64,000 bases of DNA from NCBI RefSeq assembly GCF_003144535.1, contig NZ_PHFJ01000002.1:342813-406812 (forward strand), read 5' to 3'. The DNA comes from Proteus penneri (GTDB lineage: Bacteria; Pseudomonadota; Gammaproteobacteria; Enterobacterales; Enterobacteriaceae). A model generated the notes under the pieces. That model searched no databases, was not told the DNA's origin, and saw only the letters and a program-made list of their open reading frames with translations. Both the position numbers and the translations under genes were made by a program. This document shows positions 8,802 to 18,032 of the stretch, piece after piece (position 1 is the first letter of the stretch; each line of letters starts with the position of its first letter).

Positions 8802-10076
8802 ATGAAGTCGATCCAAATCAATAAATTAATAGAATGGCGTAGAATTTTTCACCAGTTTCCAGAAATTGGCTGGACTGAATTTGTGACGACAGGCACGATA
8901 ATCAGCGTATTGCGAGAGATGAATATTGAAGTGAAAGCGGGGCCTCATATTATTTGTCGAGAAAGTATTTTAGGCAGAGATGAAGAATTAGTTAATGAAG
9001 CCATCAAAATAGCTGAAGAAAAAGGAATTAGCATTGATTTATTAAATGAAATGAATGGTTTAACAGGGTGTATGGCAATTATTGATACAGAAATTCCTGG
9101 TCCTACATTTACCTTTCGTTTCGATATTGATTGTGTCTATGTCCAAGAGTCAGATGATGATACTCATCTACCTAATAAACAGGGATTTGCTTCATGTCGT
9201 TCTGGATTAATGCATGCCTGCGGCCATGATGGGCATACTGCAGTAGGACTTGGCCTAGCACATTGGTTAAAACAAAACATTCAGGTTTTACGTGGAAAAT
9301 ATAAATTAATATTCCAACCTGCAGAAGAGGGGGTGAGAGGTGCCAGAGCAATTAGTGACAGCGGAATATTAGATGATACTGATTATTTTATGGGAATGCA
9401 TATTGGATGTAATTTGAAAAAGGGGGAGATAGCACTTGATCCTTTTGATTTTCTTTGTACTACTAAATTAGATATTTCTTTAAAAGGAAAAGTCGCTAAT
9501 GCTGTTGATGAACCAGAAAAAGGAAATAACGCATTATCTGGAGCATGTTTTTTAGCCAATAAAATATTGGCGACACCAAGGCATGGCAAAGGTATGACGC
9601 GAGTGAATATTGGCACCTTACTAGCAGGCGAAAATCGTAGCTTTATTCCTAGTTTGGCAAAAATGCAATTAGAAGTTCGTGGGCAAGATGCTGAAATAAC
9701 ACAATACTTATTTAATAGTATAAAAAAATATGTTGATGGTGTTGCAACTGCATACCAACTAGAAACAAAAATAGAGATTACAGGTGAAGCAACAACTTTC
9801 AGAAACGATCAGGCAATGATAGATGTTATGCAAGGTGTCATTAATGTACATCCCGATTTATTAAATGTCGTATTACCTTTAGGAGGAAGTGAGGATGTTT
9901 CATTAATGGTAAGAAGAGTACAAGAGAAAGGGGGAAAAGCAATATTCTTTTTAGTCGGAGCAAATCAAAGTGATGGACATCATAAAGAAAGATTTGATAT
10001 TGATGAAGAAGCTCTTTCTATCGGCTTAACACTTTTTACTGAAGGGATACTCTCTATTCTTGAGATACAAATATAA
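8802..10076 (+). CDS. M20-family amidohydrolase, AbgA-like
   Basis: 424 residues. Metal-dependent amidohydrolase of the M20 family, closest in layout to AbgA, the subunit that cleaves p-aminobenzoyl-glutamate; the real substrate here is unknown. Metal and catalytic motifs: HACGHDGH (138-145), FQPAEEG with Glu175/176, the GMHIG histidine, and the C-terminal GHHKERFD histidine. A dimerisation lid domain lies between them. No signal peptide, so probably cytosolic. No abgB or abgT partner is adjacent. A LysR-type gene lies convergently downstream, whereas abgR in E. coli is divergent upstream of abgA. Confidence 0.82.
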   Translation: MKSIQINKLIEWRRIFHQFPEIGWTEFVTTGTIISVLREMNIEVKAGPHIICRESILGRDEELVNEAIKIAEEKGISIDLLNEMNGLTGCMAIIDTEIPGPTFTFRFDIDCVYVQESDDDTHLPNKQGFASCRSGLMHACGHDGHTAVGLGLAHWLKQNIQVLRGKYKLIFQPAEEGVRGARAISDSGILDDTDYFMGMHIGCNLKKGEIALDPFDFLCTTKLDISLKGKVANAVDEPEKGNNALSGACFLANKILATPRHGKGMTRVNIGTLLAGENRSFIPSLAKMQLEVRGQDAEITQYLFNSIKKYVDGVATAYQLETKIEITGEATTFRNDQAMIDVMQGVINVHPDLLNVVLPLGGSEDVSLMVRRVQEKGGKAIFFLVGANQSDGHHKERFDIDEEALSIGLTLFTEGILSILEIQI

Positions 10077-10126
10077 TAAGAAGGTCTATTCTATTTTCTT
10101 ATATTGCATAAAATAGACCCTAATAC

Positions 10127-11059
10127 TTATTTAATTGGCGCTGAAAATAAAGAAGTTTCTGGTTGATGTTCTTTAATAAACTCAATATAGAGCTGTGTTT
10201 CATGTTCGGCTTTTTTCGAAGTGAAAAAACAGATATTACTCGTAATGGTGGGTATAAATTCTCTATAAACAATATCTTCTATTTCAATAATAGGAAAGGA
10301 GTTAATTAAACTGACTCCCAACCCATTTTTTACAAATGTCATTGCTGTGTCTTGATCAGAAACTTCAGCAATAATATTTGGCTTAGATTTTGATTTATTG
10401 AGCGCCCGATCAATAACTGTACGCCCAATATTACTTTTAACTAAAGCAATAAAAGATTGCTCATGTAAATCATCAGGTGTAATAGTATTTTTTGTGCATA
10501 ACTCATGTGTTTTAGGGATTGCACAAATAATTTGAGTTTCTCTCATTGGAATTTGAGTCAAATTATAATTGCTATTAATGGTCATATTATCAGTAATAAC
10601 AATATCAGCTTGTTCTTTTGCTATTAAAGAAAGAAGTTGCTCACTTCTAGATATTTCTAAATGGACATTGACCTGATATTTTTTGATAAACTGAGTAGTA
10701 ACCTGATTGATAAAACCATAGGCTAATGTTGGTGGAACTAGAATTCGTAGACTCCTCTTTTTTTCTTGATGATGAAAATGGCTCAATCGGTTGAAAGATT
10801 CAGCGATATTGGCGATTTCTTCATAAAGTAATAAGGCATCAGAGTTTGGTATTAATTTATTATTTTCACGAGTAAATAGCTTTTTACCACAACGTTTCTC
10901 GATCTGATTTAATGACTGACTTACTGCAGGTTGTGAAATGCCTAGCTGCTCTGCTGCATTAGTGACACTTCCATGATCGATCACGGATTGTATAATTTCA
11001 AGGTCACGTAAAGTTGCCCATCCTCCTGACCAAGAAGTTCTTTTTAAATTAATTGCCAT
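10127..11059 (-). CDS. LysR-family transcriptional regulator
   Basis: 310 residues. The N-terminal winged helix-turn-helix lies at about 17-75 (SVTNAAEQLGISQPAVSQSL, then RCGKKLFTRE). It is followed by a two-lobed effector-binding domain (RILVPPTLAYGF, then EVSDQDTAMTFVKNGLGVSL). ATG start at 11059. It points toward the AbgA-like gene and the two end 50 bases apart. The target is unknown; control of the neighbouring amidohydrolase is plausible from position only. Confidence 0.85.
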   Translation of the reverse strand: MAINLKRTSWSGGWATLRDLEIIQSVIDHGSVTNAAEQLGISQPAVSQSLNQIEKRCGKKLFTRENNKLIPNSDALLLYEEIANIAESFNRLSHFHHQEKKRSLRILVPPTLAYGFINQVTTQFIKKYQVNVHLEISRSEQLLSLIAKEQADIVITDNMTINSNYNLTQIPMRETQIICAIPKTHELCTKNTITPDDLHEQSFIALVKSNIGRTVIDRALNKSKSKPNIIAEVSDQDTAMTFVKNGLGVSLINSFPIIEIEDIVYREFIPTITSNICFFTSKKAEHETQLYIEFIKEHQPETSLFSAPIK

Positions 11060-11757
11060 CGTGTTTTTTGTTTTAGTCAGTTTATCTTATGTTTGATTAT
11101 ACAGTTAATAAGTTGATTATTAAATAATAGTGATGAAGGAAAATTTAAATGATTTTTATAAGAAATATTCTAAGAGTAAAAACGTAGATTATAAATGTTA
11201 TTTGTAATTTATAAATTTTATTATAAAGGCTATAACGTAATGTCATTAAAGACATAATTATATAATAGTCTTAATAAGAGCTGCTAAATCAAAGGAGGAA
11301 TTTGAGCAGCTATTTGAATTTATATAAGAAAAAATCAATCAATATTTCTGATGAAATAATTCTAGATAATAAAAGTGGAACTTTTTTAGGCTAACACAAC
11401 AAAATTAACATAAAGTATTATTGGATTTAATCTGTTGTTATTGTCGTTAATATCAATAGCCGTTTACATAAATAACATCGTTGTTAATTACATAACAATA
11501 ACGTTAATAACAAATCTTATCTAGATTTATTTATATTTAAAATGTGTTTTTTATAAAACTCACTGATATTAATATGATACGTATAATTAACCTTTTTATT
11601 TCGAAATATAATAATCATTGAGATATAAATCACGGAAATCTACGCTTTTTCATTGTTAATATTTCGCATCAAATTATCTATCTGGTTTTTTATTTTGATT
11701 CTAAAAAGATACTTAATTGATCTACAAATTATAAATAACAAGCAAATGGGGAGTTTT
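11060..11757. other. Long AT-rich intergenic region
   Basis: About 700 bases, very AT-rich, between a LysR gene and the C69 peptidase gene that diverge from it. The one structured element is an imperfect inverted repeat at about 11278-11313 (AGCTGCTAAAT with ATTTGAGCAGCT) whose loop contains AAAGGAGGA, a strong ribosome-binding sequence with no ATG behind it. I found no credible gene here. Confidence 0.5.
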
Positions 11758-13254
11758 ATGTCTTTATTTAAAAAGGGTATTATTGCTTTATCTATTAATA
11801 TAGCATTAGCGTCTTCAGCTTTAGCCTGTACAACGTTGTTAGCAGGAAGTGAAGCAACAAATGATGGTTCGTTGATTATTGCGCGTAGCGCAGATAGTGA
11901 TGCATTAAAAGCACAACATTTTGTTATTCATCCGGCTAAAACGAATCAAACGGGTATTTACAGTACCAAAGAACATAATGGTGCTAATAATTTTACATAT
12001 CCATTACCAAAGAATTCATTACGCTATACCACTGTGCCGAATTGGAAAACGCAACTCCATGGTGCAACAGGATTTAATGAACTAGGAGTGGGTGTTAGTG
12101 GTACTGAATCTATTTTTGCTTCACCTAAAGCACTCTCTTTTGATCCCTATGTTGAAGAGACAGGGATAACTGAAGATGATATTCCAGATGTCCTACTTTC
12201 AAGAGCAAAAACAGCTCGTGAAGCAGTGGAATTATTAGGGAACATTATTGAAGAACAAGGTGCTGGTGAAGGATTTGGTGTCGCTGTTGTTGATAAAAAT
12301 GAGCTTTGGTATTTGGAAACTGGAACAGGACATCATTGGATCGCACAAAAATTACCTAAAGATAAATACTTTGCAACAGGAAACCAAGGTCGATTACAAC
12401 ACTATGATATTAACAGTAATGATGTGTTAGGCTCTAAAAATCTAGTAGAATTTGCTGTTGAGAAAGGGCTTTATAATCCTGAAAAAGAGGGGGCATTTAA
12501 TTTCTCAAAAGCTTATACACGAGATGACGAACGAGACCGTACTTATAATGATCCGCGAGTATGGGTTATCCAGCAACAATTTAACCCATCACTAAAACAA
12601 GCTGTGGATGATGGTCGTAATTTCGCACCTTTATTAACGCCAGAAAAAAAAGTATCAGTGGAAGAAGCTAAAGCGATGTTACGTAATCACTTTGAAGGGA
12701 CGAAACACGACCCATATACCAATGGGTTAAATGGTCAAGAATCTTGGCGTCCAATTAGTGTATTTAGAACTTATGAAGCGCATGTTATGCAAGTTCGTCC
12801 TGAGCTTCCTCAAGAAATTGGTGAAGTGACCTATGTTGGTTTAGGCATGGCAGATTTAACTGCATTTGTTCCGTATTACAGTGGATTAAAAGCTTATCCG
12901 CAACATTATGGAATAGGAAGTAATCAAGCAGATAGTGATTCTATTTACTGGAAATATCGTAAGTTACAAACATTAGTGATGACAGATTATCCAAAACTCG
13001 CACCAATAGTGAAAAAAGCTTATCAAGAGTGGGAAGCAAAAACCGCATTAGAGCAAAAAGAAATGGAAGCTAAATATCTCACTATGGTGAAAAAAGATAA
13101 AACTGGCGCAGATAAAATGCTTAATGAATTTAATCTACGAGTTATGGCAGATGCTGAAAAATTAACTGAAAACTTAATGAACGAATTGTTTACAGTAAGA
13201 ACAAAAGATATTCAAGATGATATTTTCTTTGCTAATAAGTCTAAGAAGGATTGA
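11758..13254 (+). CDS. Secreted C69-family dipeptidase (Ntn hydrolase)
   Basis: 498 residues from ATG 11758, which follows GGGGAG; an in-frame ATG 105 bases upstream would put a non-signal stretch in front and is rejected. The signal peptide ends SALA, and cleavage exposes Cys24 (CTTLLAG) as the N-terminal nucleophile expected of family C69. Typical blocks follow: NDGSLIIARSAD, GFNELGVGVSGTES, GEGFGVAVVDKNELWYLETG, ATGNQGRL. The C-terminal domain is about 200 residues. It should act in the periplasm or outside the cell on dipeptides. Stands alone with its own terminator. Confidence 0.9.
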   Translation: MSLFKKGIIALSINIALASSALACTTLLAGSEATNDGSLIIARSADSDALKAQHFVIHPAKTNQTGIYSTKEHNGANNFTYPLPKNSLRYTTVPNWKTQLHGATGFNELGVGVSGTESIFASPKALSFDPYVEETGITEDDIPDVLLSRAKTAREAVELLGNIIEEQGAGEGFGVAVVDKNELWYLETGTGHHWIAQKLPKDKYFATGNQGRLQHYDINSNDVLGSKNLVEFAVEKGLYNPEKEGAFNFSKAYTRDDERDRTYNDPRVWVIQQQFNPSLKQAVDDGRNFAPLLTPEKKVSVEEAKAMLRNHFEGTKHDPYTNGLNGQESWRPISVFRTYEAHVMQVRPELPQEIGEVTYVGLGMADLTAFVPYYSGLKAYPQHYGIGSNQADSDSIYWKYRKLQTLVMTDYPKLAPIVKKAYQEWEAKTALEQKEMEAKYLTMVKKDKTGADKMLNEFNLRVMADAEKLTENLMNELFTVRTKDIQDDIFFANKSKKD

Positions 13255-13290
13255 TAGGATAGAAGTATTTTAGATATCTGTTTTAATAGA

Positions 13291-13320
13291 AAGATCCCAA
13301 TTAAACTGGGATCTTTTTTA
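13291..13320 (+). terminator. Intrinsic terminator of C69 peptidase gene
   Basis: AAGATCCCA, a loop, TGGGATCTT, then TTTTA; a perfect 9-bp stem with a T-run. Confidence 0.88.
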
Positions 13321-13333
13321 TAGATAAAACTCA

Positions 13334-14230
13334 TTAAAGAACAGGAATATAGTAGCTAATCTTTTGTACGTAATGATCACTTTGACCAAGTAATTTATCG
13401 TAACTTACTGACTCTTTTAATGTATATCGTTCAATGTCTGGACCGGGTCTGCGCAATAAATTCATTTTCGGAAGTACTTTGGTATAGACGGTATAAATAA
13501 TGTCATCATAACCAGTTAATGAATCTAAGATTTCATTTATATGAAATGTAATGGCTAGATAGTTGCCACCAGGTAGTTCTAGTTGTGACATGGCCGAAGC
13601 ATTTGATGTTTTTGCTAACTTTTCTTTATCAACGGCAGTGCTATAAATATACATAGTATCTTCTAATGTACTTGCAGATGCTCGATGCATTGCATATAGC
13701 TCTGTGGGTATTGTATGCACATCTTTTAAAAATTTACGCCAAAATTCTTTTCTGAATTTTTTCTTGTCTGAATCCCATGTTGAAATAGGCTTATTGTAAT
13801 GATGCGACATACCGACTAATTTTTGAGATGAGAGTGTAACTACCTCATATTTAGCGCTCAGTTCAACGGTTTCTAATGCAGGGAAAATCAGTTCACTAAT
13901 ATCCCATCCTGGTCTTTTTCTATATTCCGAAGGCGTGATATTAAACTGTTTTTTAAAGGCTCTGCAAAATGTTTGTTGGGAATCAAAACGATACTTCAAT
14001 GAAATATCTAACAGGCTACAACGTGTTATTCTTAACGCGTAGGCGCCACAAGATAAACGACGAGCGAGTATGTATTTTCCTAAAGATATTCCTGTATACG
14101 CTTTAAATAAACGCTGAAAATGCCATTTTGTATAGCCTGATTTTTCAGCAACAATATCTAACGATAAACGTGAATCGAGATTTTGCTCAATCCAAACGAT
14201 GATATCTTTAACAACATTCTCTTGTAGCAT
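13334..14230 (-). CDS. AraC-family regulator with Rob-type effector domain
   Basis: 298 residues. The N-terminal AraC/XylS DNA-binding domain has two helix-turn-helix units at about 8-105 (SLDIVAEKSGYTKWHFQRLF, then SLLDISLKYRFDSQQTFCRA). It is followed by a GyrI-like small-molecule-binding domain (about 125-298), the layout of E. coli Rob. Rob-like proteins activate efflux and stress genes of the mar/sox/rob group. This is likely one of several paralogues rather than the one true Rob; similarity level cannot be judged by eye. ATG start at 14230. Confidence 0.85.
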   Translation of the reverse strand: MLQENVVKDIIVWIEQNLDSRLSLDIVAEKSGYTKWHFQRLFKAYTGISLGKYILARRLSCGAYALRITRCSLLDISLKYRFDSQQTFCRAFKKQFNITPSEYRKRPGWDISELIFPALETVELSAKYEVVTLSSQKLVGMSHHYNKPISTWDSDKKKFRKEFWRKFLKDVHTIPTELYAMHRASASTLEDTMYIYSTAVDKEKLAKTSNASAMSQLELPGGNYLAITFHINEILDSLTGYDDIIYTVYTKVLPKMNLLRRPGPDIERYTLKESVSYDKLLGQSDHYVQKISYYIPVL

Positions 14231-14606
14231 GAATATTCCTATTAATTTTTCTATCGATGTTTCTCAACAGAATCGACTTAATTTATTGAACTACAATAAA
14301 TTTATAGGTGTTAGGATAATTACATATCGTATAATGATAGTTACATTGAATAAAGTAAAATAGGCAGGTAATAATGTAAAGTTATGTATTGCAATTTATT
14401 TGAATTAAAATTGACTTTAATTAAAAAATTGTATTTTAACTCTTTCATCAATGATTGATAATTTTTATTAGATTTAATCTTAAATTGAAATATTTTTATA
14501 TTTTAAGCTTTAATAAAATGCGGAGATATCCTATTTTATCTTTAAAAAAGAAATCCTAATCTAATTTTATTAGCAAAACATTATTTTGTTATTTTAGGAG
14601 ATGTAA
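14231..14606. other. Divergent AT-rich intergenic region
   Basis: 376 bases between the Rob-like regulator and the lysozyme-inhibitor-like gene, which are transcribed away from each other. Expected to hold both promoters; extreme AT content prevents a confident promoter call. Confidence 0.5.
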
Positions 14607-14939
14607 ATGAATAAATTATTTTCTATTTCTACTATTGCTTTAGTTTTTTCACTAATAACAGCACCTGCTTTGGCTGCTAAAACGGATACTTATGACTGTG
14701 AAGGTCAAAAAATCAGAGTTTCTTTTCCTAATGAACAGCTAGCTGTTATGTATTACAGTGATGAAATTATAGTTTTAAAAGAAGCTATTGCGGCTAGTGG
14801 TGCTCGTTATGTTGGTGAGAATTTCCAAATTTGGGGTAAAGGAAAAGGTGAATTTAATTTAGCAACGATTTCAGAAGATGATGCAGTTAATGGACGTGTT
14901 GCTGAAGATAAAGGACGCACTTGTAAATTAGTAAAATAA
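14607..14939 (+). CDS. Periplasmic C-type lysozyme inhibitor-like protein (MliC/PliC family)
   Basis: 110 residues. The signal peptide ends PALA and has no lipobox, so the protein is soluble periplasmic (PliC-like) rather than membrane-bound MliC. The mature part has the MliC pattern: YDCEGQKIRVSFPNE, then AASGARYVGENFQIWGKGKG, with two cysteines for one disulfide. Family members block host C-type lysozymes by inserting a loop into the active site. ATG 14607 follows AGGAGATG. A perfect 14-bp inverted repeat (14960-14992) ends the transcript. Confidence 0.8.
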   Translation: MNKLFSISTIALVFSLITAPALAAKTDTYDCEGQKIRVSFPNEQLAVMYYSDEIIVLKEAIAASGARYVGENFQIWGKGKGEFNLATISEDDAVNGRVAEDKGRTCKLVK

Positions 14940-14959
14940 CGTAGAAACCAGTTATAAAT

Positions 14960-14992
14960 AACAAAGAGGACAATTTTATTGTCCTCTTTGTT
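14960..14992 (+). terminator. Inverted repeat after lysozyme-inhibitor gene
   Basis: AACAAAGAGGACAA and TTGTCCTCTTTGTT form a perfect 14-bp stem. The T content is inside the stem, and the tail is ATAAG. Confidence 0.65.
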
Positions 14993-15120
14993 ATAAGAAA
15001 AAGATTAAGCAAATATAATAAAATTTGAAAATAAAAACGATTATTATCGACAAAGTAATAACGCATTTTTTATCACACAAATAAGTTGATCATAAAAAAA
15101 TAAATCAGTTATAAAAGTCG

Positions 15121-15744
15121 TTAAAATCTTTTTCTAAAGATATTTTATTAGACCATCTTCGTATTAAAAGTATTAATGTAATGGGATTTTCACAAGGTGC
15201 TGTTTTTGCTATGGCTCTTTGTGTTTATTATCATGTTGATAAACTACTTATTGTCGTAGGACAAGATCAATTTGATTATCCTGATACACAAAATAAGCTA
15301 ACAGATGATGTTGTTAATATGCAACGTCAAGCTGTTGGATCACCCAATTCGTTAACCAGCAGGGTTAAGCAAAATATTACAGCCAAGTGGTTAATGGATT
15401 TTATTCTAAATTACAGTGCCGATGTTGATTTGGCTGTTTATAAATCAAATGATTTTCTCCCAGTTTATCAATAATGTATGGCCGAAGCCTTTAAACAAGG
15501 CAATGATTGATATACGCAAGATTTGCTGATTGCTATGCAACCTTGGGGATTTTCACCTGAAGAAATAAAGACACCAATCAGCTTATGGTATGGAATGAAA
15601 GATATCAGTACAGTTCATTCACCAGACTTTGGGGATTTATTATTTCAACGTTTTCCTAATGCTGAGCGGCATTTATGGCCAGAAGAAGGAGGCTCACTTC
15701 TATGGACGAAAACAGAAGAAATTTTATTGGAACTAGCTAATTAA
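15121..15744 (+). pseudogene. Alpha/beta hydrolase, decayed
   Basis: One continuous frame reads as an alpha/beta hydrolase. The nucleophile elbow GFSQG is at 15184-15198, preceded by INVM, and the C-terminal part reads TPISLWYGMKDISTVHSPDF and ends HLWPEEGGSLLW, the usual position of the acid and histidine. The frame is broken by in-frame TAA (15472) and TGA (about 15508), and the first third of the gene before 15121 is missing or full of stops. No frameshift is needed, so this is a simple stop-codon ruin. A terminator remains at 15772-15817. Confidence 0.8.
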
Positions 15745-15771
15745 TAAGGTGATGTAGTACATTAATGATAG

Positions 15772-15817
15772 AGTAGATACTGGTTATCTTAAAAAATAAC
15801 AGTATCTACTTTTTTAT
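15772..15817 (+). terminator. Intrinsic terminator after hydrolase pseudogene
   Basis: AGTAGATACTG and CAGTATCTACT form an 11-bp stem around a 17-base A/T loop, followed by TTTTTTA. Confidence 0.8.
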
Positions 15818-15966
15818 TCATATTCTTAAATTAAAATAATGAGATAGGTAAAATAGATAATTATTTTTATCTTATAATTATTTTCTAATTTTGCGTGAGA
15901 AAAGTTTTTTTAAAATAAAGATAAAAATAATTTGCTATAAACTGAATTATATGACTTAATAGCGCC

Positions 15967-16142
15967 ACTGGTTTGGAAGTACAGACCTATTTATGTTAGT
16001 GCAGTTTCAAGTAGTTCACCGTTTAGCGTTATCCCTGATACCTCTTCGTTGCGAATTCCTTCAAATAGTGACCATAAGTAAAAATCCGAAATCAAACCGC
16101 AAACAATGCCTTATGGCAAAATAATTAATTAAAGGAAATCTT
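15967..16142 (+). promoter_or_regulatory. Cold-shock 5' leader with cold box
   Basis: The 175 bases before the csp ATG look like a cspA-type leader. GTACAGACC at 15979-15987 matches the E. coli cspA cold box (core GTACAGACC) close to the predicted transcript start, and the segment CCGTTTAGCGTTATCCCTGAT also resembles known csp leaders. A promoter with TTGCTA (15932-15937) and an AT-rich -10 about 17 bases later would start transcription near 15967. Such leaders refold with temperature to control stability and translation. Confidence 0.6.
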
Positions 16143-16355
16143 ATGTCTAATACAATGGCAGGTACAGTAAAATGGTTTAACGATGATAAAGGTTTTGGTT
16201 TTATCACTCCTAAAGACGGTAGCAAAGATGTATTCGTACATTTTTCAGCGATCCAAAGCGATAGTTTCAAATCTCTGAAAGAAGGCCAAGAAGTTTCATT
16301 TTCTATCGAAAATGGCGCTAAAGGTCCAGCAGCAGCGAACGTAATCGCTCTGTAA
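16143..16355 (+). CDS. Cold-shock protein, CspA family
   Basis: 70-residue single cold-shock domain, an OB-fold RNA chaperone. RNP1 KGFGFI and RNP2 VFVHF are intact. The N-terminus [14 protein letters not shown] resembles CspE/CspB-type members. ATG 16143 follows AAAGGAAA. The long leader with a cold box suggests it is one of the cold-inducible members. An intrinsic terminator follows 60 bases downstream. Confidence 0.95.
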   Translation: MSNTMAGTVKWFNDDKGFGFITPKDGSKDVFVHFSAIQSDSFKSLKEGQEVSFSIENGAKGPAAANVIAL

Positions 16356-16417
16356 TCTATTGAGCCGTTATTACTGTATATATTGTTTAATGCAATATTG
16401 ATACAAGTAAGATCTAG

Positions 16418-16446
16418 AAAACCTCACTTCGGTGGGGTTTTTTTAT
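16418..16446 (+). terminator. Intrinsic terminator of csp gene
   Basis: AAAACCTCAC, a TTCG tetraloop, then GTGGGGTTTTTTTAT: a short GC-rich stem with a seven-T run. Confidence 0.9.
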
Positions 16447-16822
16447 ATCAATTTCTAGTATTATTTAAATTTGACGTGTATTTAATAAAACGTATAAAAA
16501 ATAGCATTATTAAAGTTATGTAAGTATTTAATGTAAATTATTTAAATTTTTAGAAAGTTATTTACTTTAATACCTAATGATTTTTACAAAGAAATAAATT
16601 AATGGATAAATAAATTCTTATAATGGCAAAGTAAAGGCATTAAGATATTGTCTTCTCAATCAAAAGAAAGAAAAAAGTTTTATTAGAATAAAAAGATATC
16701 AGATAAATCATAAAAAAATAATTTAAGATAAAATTTAAATTAATATTTAATGACTTATCTTAAAAAATTACTGTCTAATCCAATATGGCTTAAATGCTTT
16801 TTAGTTCCTAAAGGACAAACTT
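16447..16822. other. AT-rich intergenic region
   Basis: 376 bases of very AT-rich sequence between the csp terminator and the acyltransferase gene. No gene, repeat or clear promoter seen. Confidence 0.5.
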
Positions 16823-17752
16823 GTGTACGCTAAAAATATTTTTTCATTACATCTATTACATCCAAAATATTTCTTAACTTGGTTTGGTGTTTTTATTCTT
16901 TTTTTATTAGTGCAACTTCCTTATTCTTGGTTACTTTTTTTAGGTAAACACCTTGGGGTGTTATCTCGTTTTTTTGTCAAAAGAAGAGTCTCAATAATAA
17001 AGAAAAATTTAGAACTATGTTTCCCTGACAAAGATAAAAATGAAATCGACAAGCTTGTTATGAATAATTTATCATCTCTAGGTATCGCATTATTTGAAAC
17101 AGGTATGGCGTGGTTTTGGAGTGATCGTCGATTAAAAAATCTCTTTGAAGTACAAGGATTCTCCAATTTTACTGATGCTAAAGATAAAAAAACGGGAATT
17201 TTACTCATTGGTATACACTCTATGTCACTAGAGCTGGGAGGACGCATTATGGGACTTTGTTTCCCTGTGAATGCGATGTATAGACCACATAATAATAAAG
17301 CAATGGAGTTTATCCAGACTAAAGCAAGATGCCGTTCCGATAAGGGTATGATAGATAGACGTAACTTAAAGTTTATGGTTATGGAGTTAAAAAAAGGAAA
17401 AGCGATTTGGTTTGCTCCTGACCAAGACTTTGGCTTAAAAGGTACAACATTTTCTCCATTCTTCTCTGTTGAAAAAACATCAACCTCCAAAGGTGTTGCT
17501 ATATTAGCAAAATTATCAGGAGCGCCTTCTTTAACTGTTACTTTGGTAAGAAATGAAGATCAGAAAGGCAAAAAATACAGTTTAATCATTGGTAAAGAAC
17601 TGATTAATTATCCTTCTGATGATATTCAAAATGATACAGATAGAATGAATAAGCTGATTGAAACAGAAATTATGCGAGCTCCAGAACAATATTTATGGGC
17701 TCATCGTCGGTTCAAAACTCGACCTGCAGGTGAAGCCAATTTTTATAATTAA
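16823..17752 (+). CDS. Lipid A acyltransferase, LpxL/LpxP type
   Basis: 309 residues. Inner-membrane acyltransferase that adds a secondary acyl chain to Kdo2-lipid IVA. An N-terminal membrane anchor lies at about 20-42. The catalytic HX4E motif is H132-E137 in IGIHSMSLELGG, the LpxL/LpxP form. Further blocks are AMYRPHNNKAMEF and IWFAPDQDFG. Start GTG 16823 follows AAAGGA. Position beside a cold-shock gene suggests, but does not prove, the cold-induced palmitoleoyl form LpxP. A G-U-rich hairpin at 17763-17793 follows the gene. Confidence 0.88.
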   Translation: MYAKNIFSLHLLHPKYFLTWFGVFILFLLVQLPYSWLLFLGKHLGVLSRFFVKRRVSIIKKNLELCFPDKDKNEIDKLVMNNLSSLGIALFETGMAWFWSDRRLKNLFEVQGFSNFTDAKDKKTGILLIGIHSMSLELGGRIMGLCFPVNAMYRPHNNKAMEFIQTKARCRSDKGMIDRRNLKFMVMELKKGKAIWFAPDQDFGLKGTTFSPFFSVEKTSTSKGVAILAKLSGAPSLTVTLVRNEDQKGKKYSLIIGKELINYPSDDIQNDTDRMNKLIETEIMRAPEQYLWAHRRFKTRPAGEANFYN

Positions 17753-17810
17753 CATAAAAAAGAGTAATACATCAATACATGATGTGTTGCTCATTATTTA
17801 CAAGAAAAAA

Positions 17811-17823
17811 GATAATCATTATC
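17811..17823. promoter_or_regulatory. Fur-box-like palindrome
   Basis: GATAATCATTATC matches the 13-base core of the Fur consensus perfectly. The next plus-strand gene is the methyltransferase at 18033, about 210 bases away. Between them there is only an 11-codon ORF (17860-17895). Target uncertain. Confidence 0.5.
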
Positions 17824-18032
17824 AATTAAATTGTCAGCCCTTACGTTTATATGGATTAATGAAAATGCAAACAAAAGAGATAGAATGGAAATAAAAAGAT
17901 AAGAAAAAAGAATAGAGTTAGCAGGTATATAAGTTAACTATACCTGATTAATATATCTAGTTGAATATTGATATCTTAATTTATGGCTTTATTATCATTA
18001 AAAATAAACAACAAAAAGAGAATAGAATATTT

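Noticed and set aside
11278..11313. Hairpin holding AAAGGAGGA as a possible RNA thermosensor
   Set aside because: No start codon follows the sequestered ribosome site, only a TTG with a 30-codon frame.
17658..17894. 78-codon plus-strand ORF after the acyltransferase
   Set aside because: It begins inside the acyltransferase gene in another frame and runs through a hairpin and a Fur-like box; no ribosome site.
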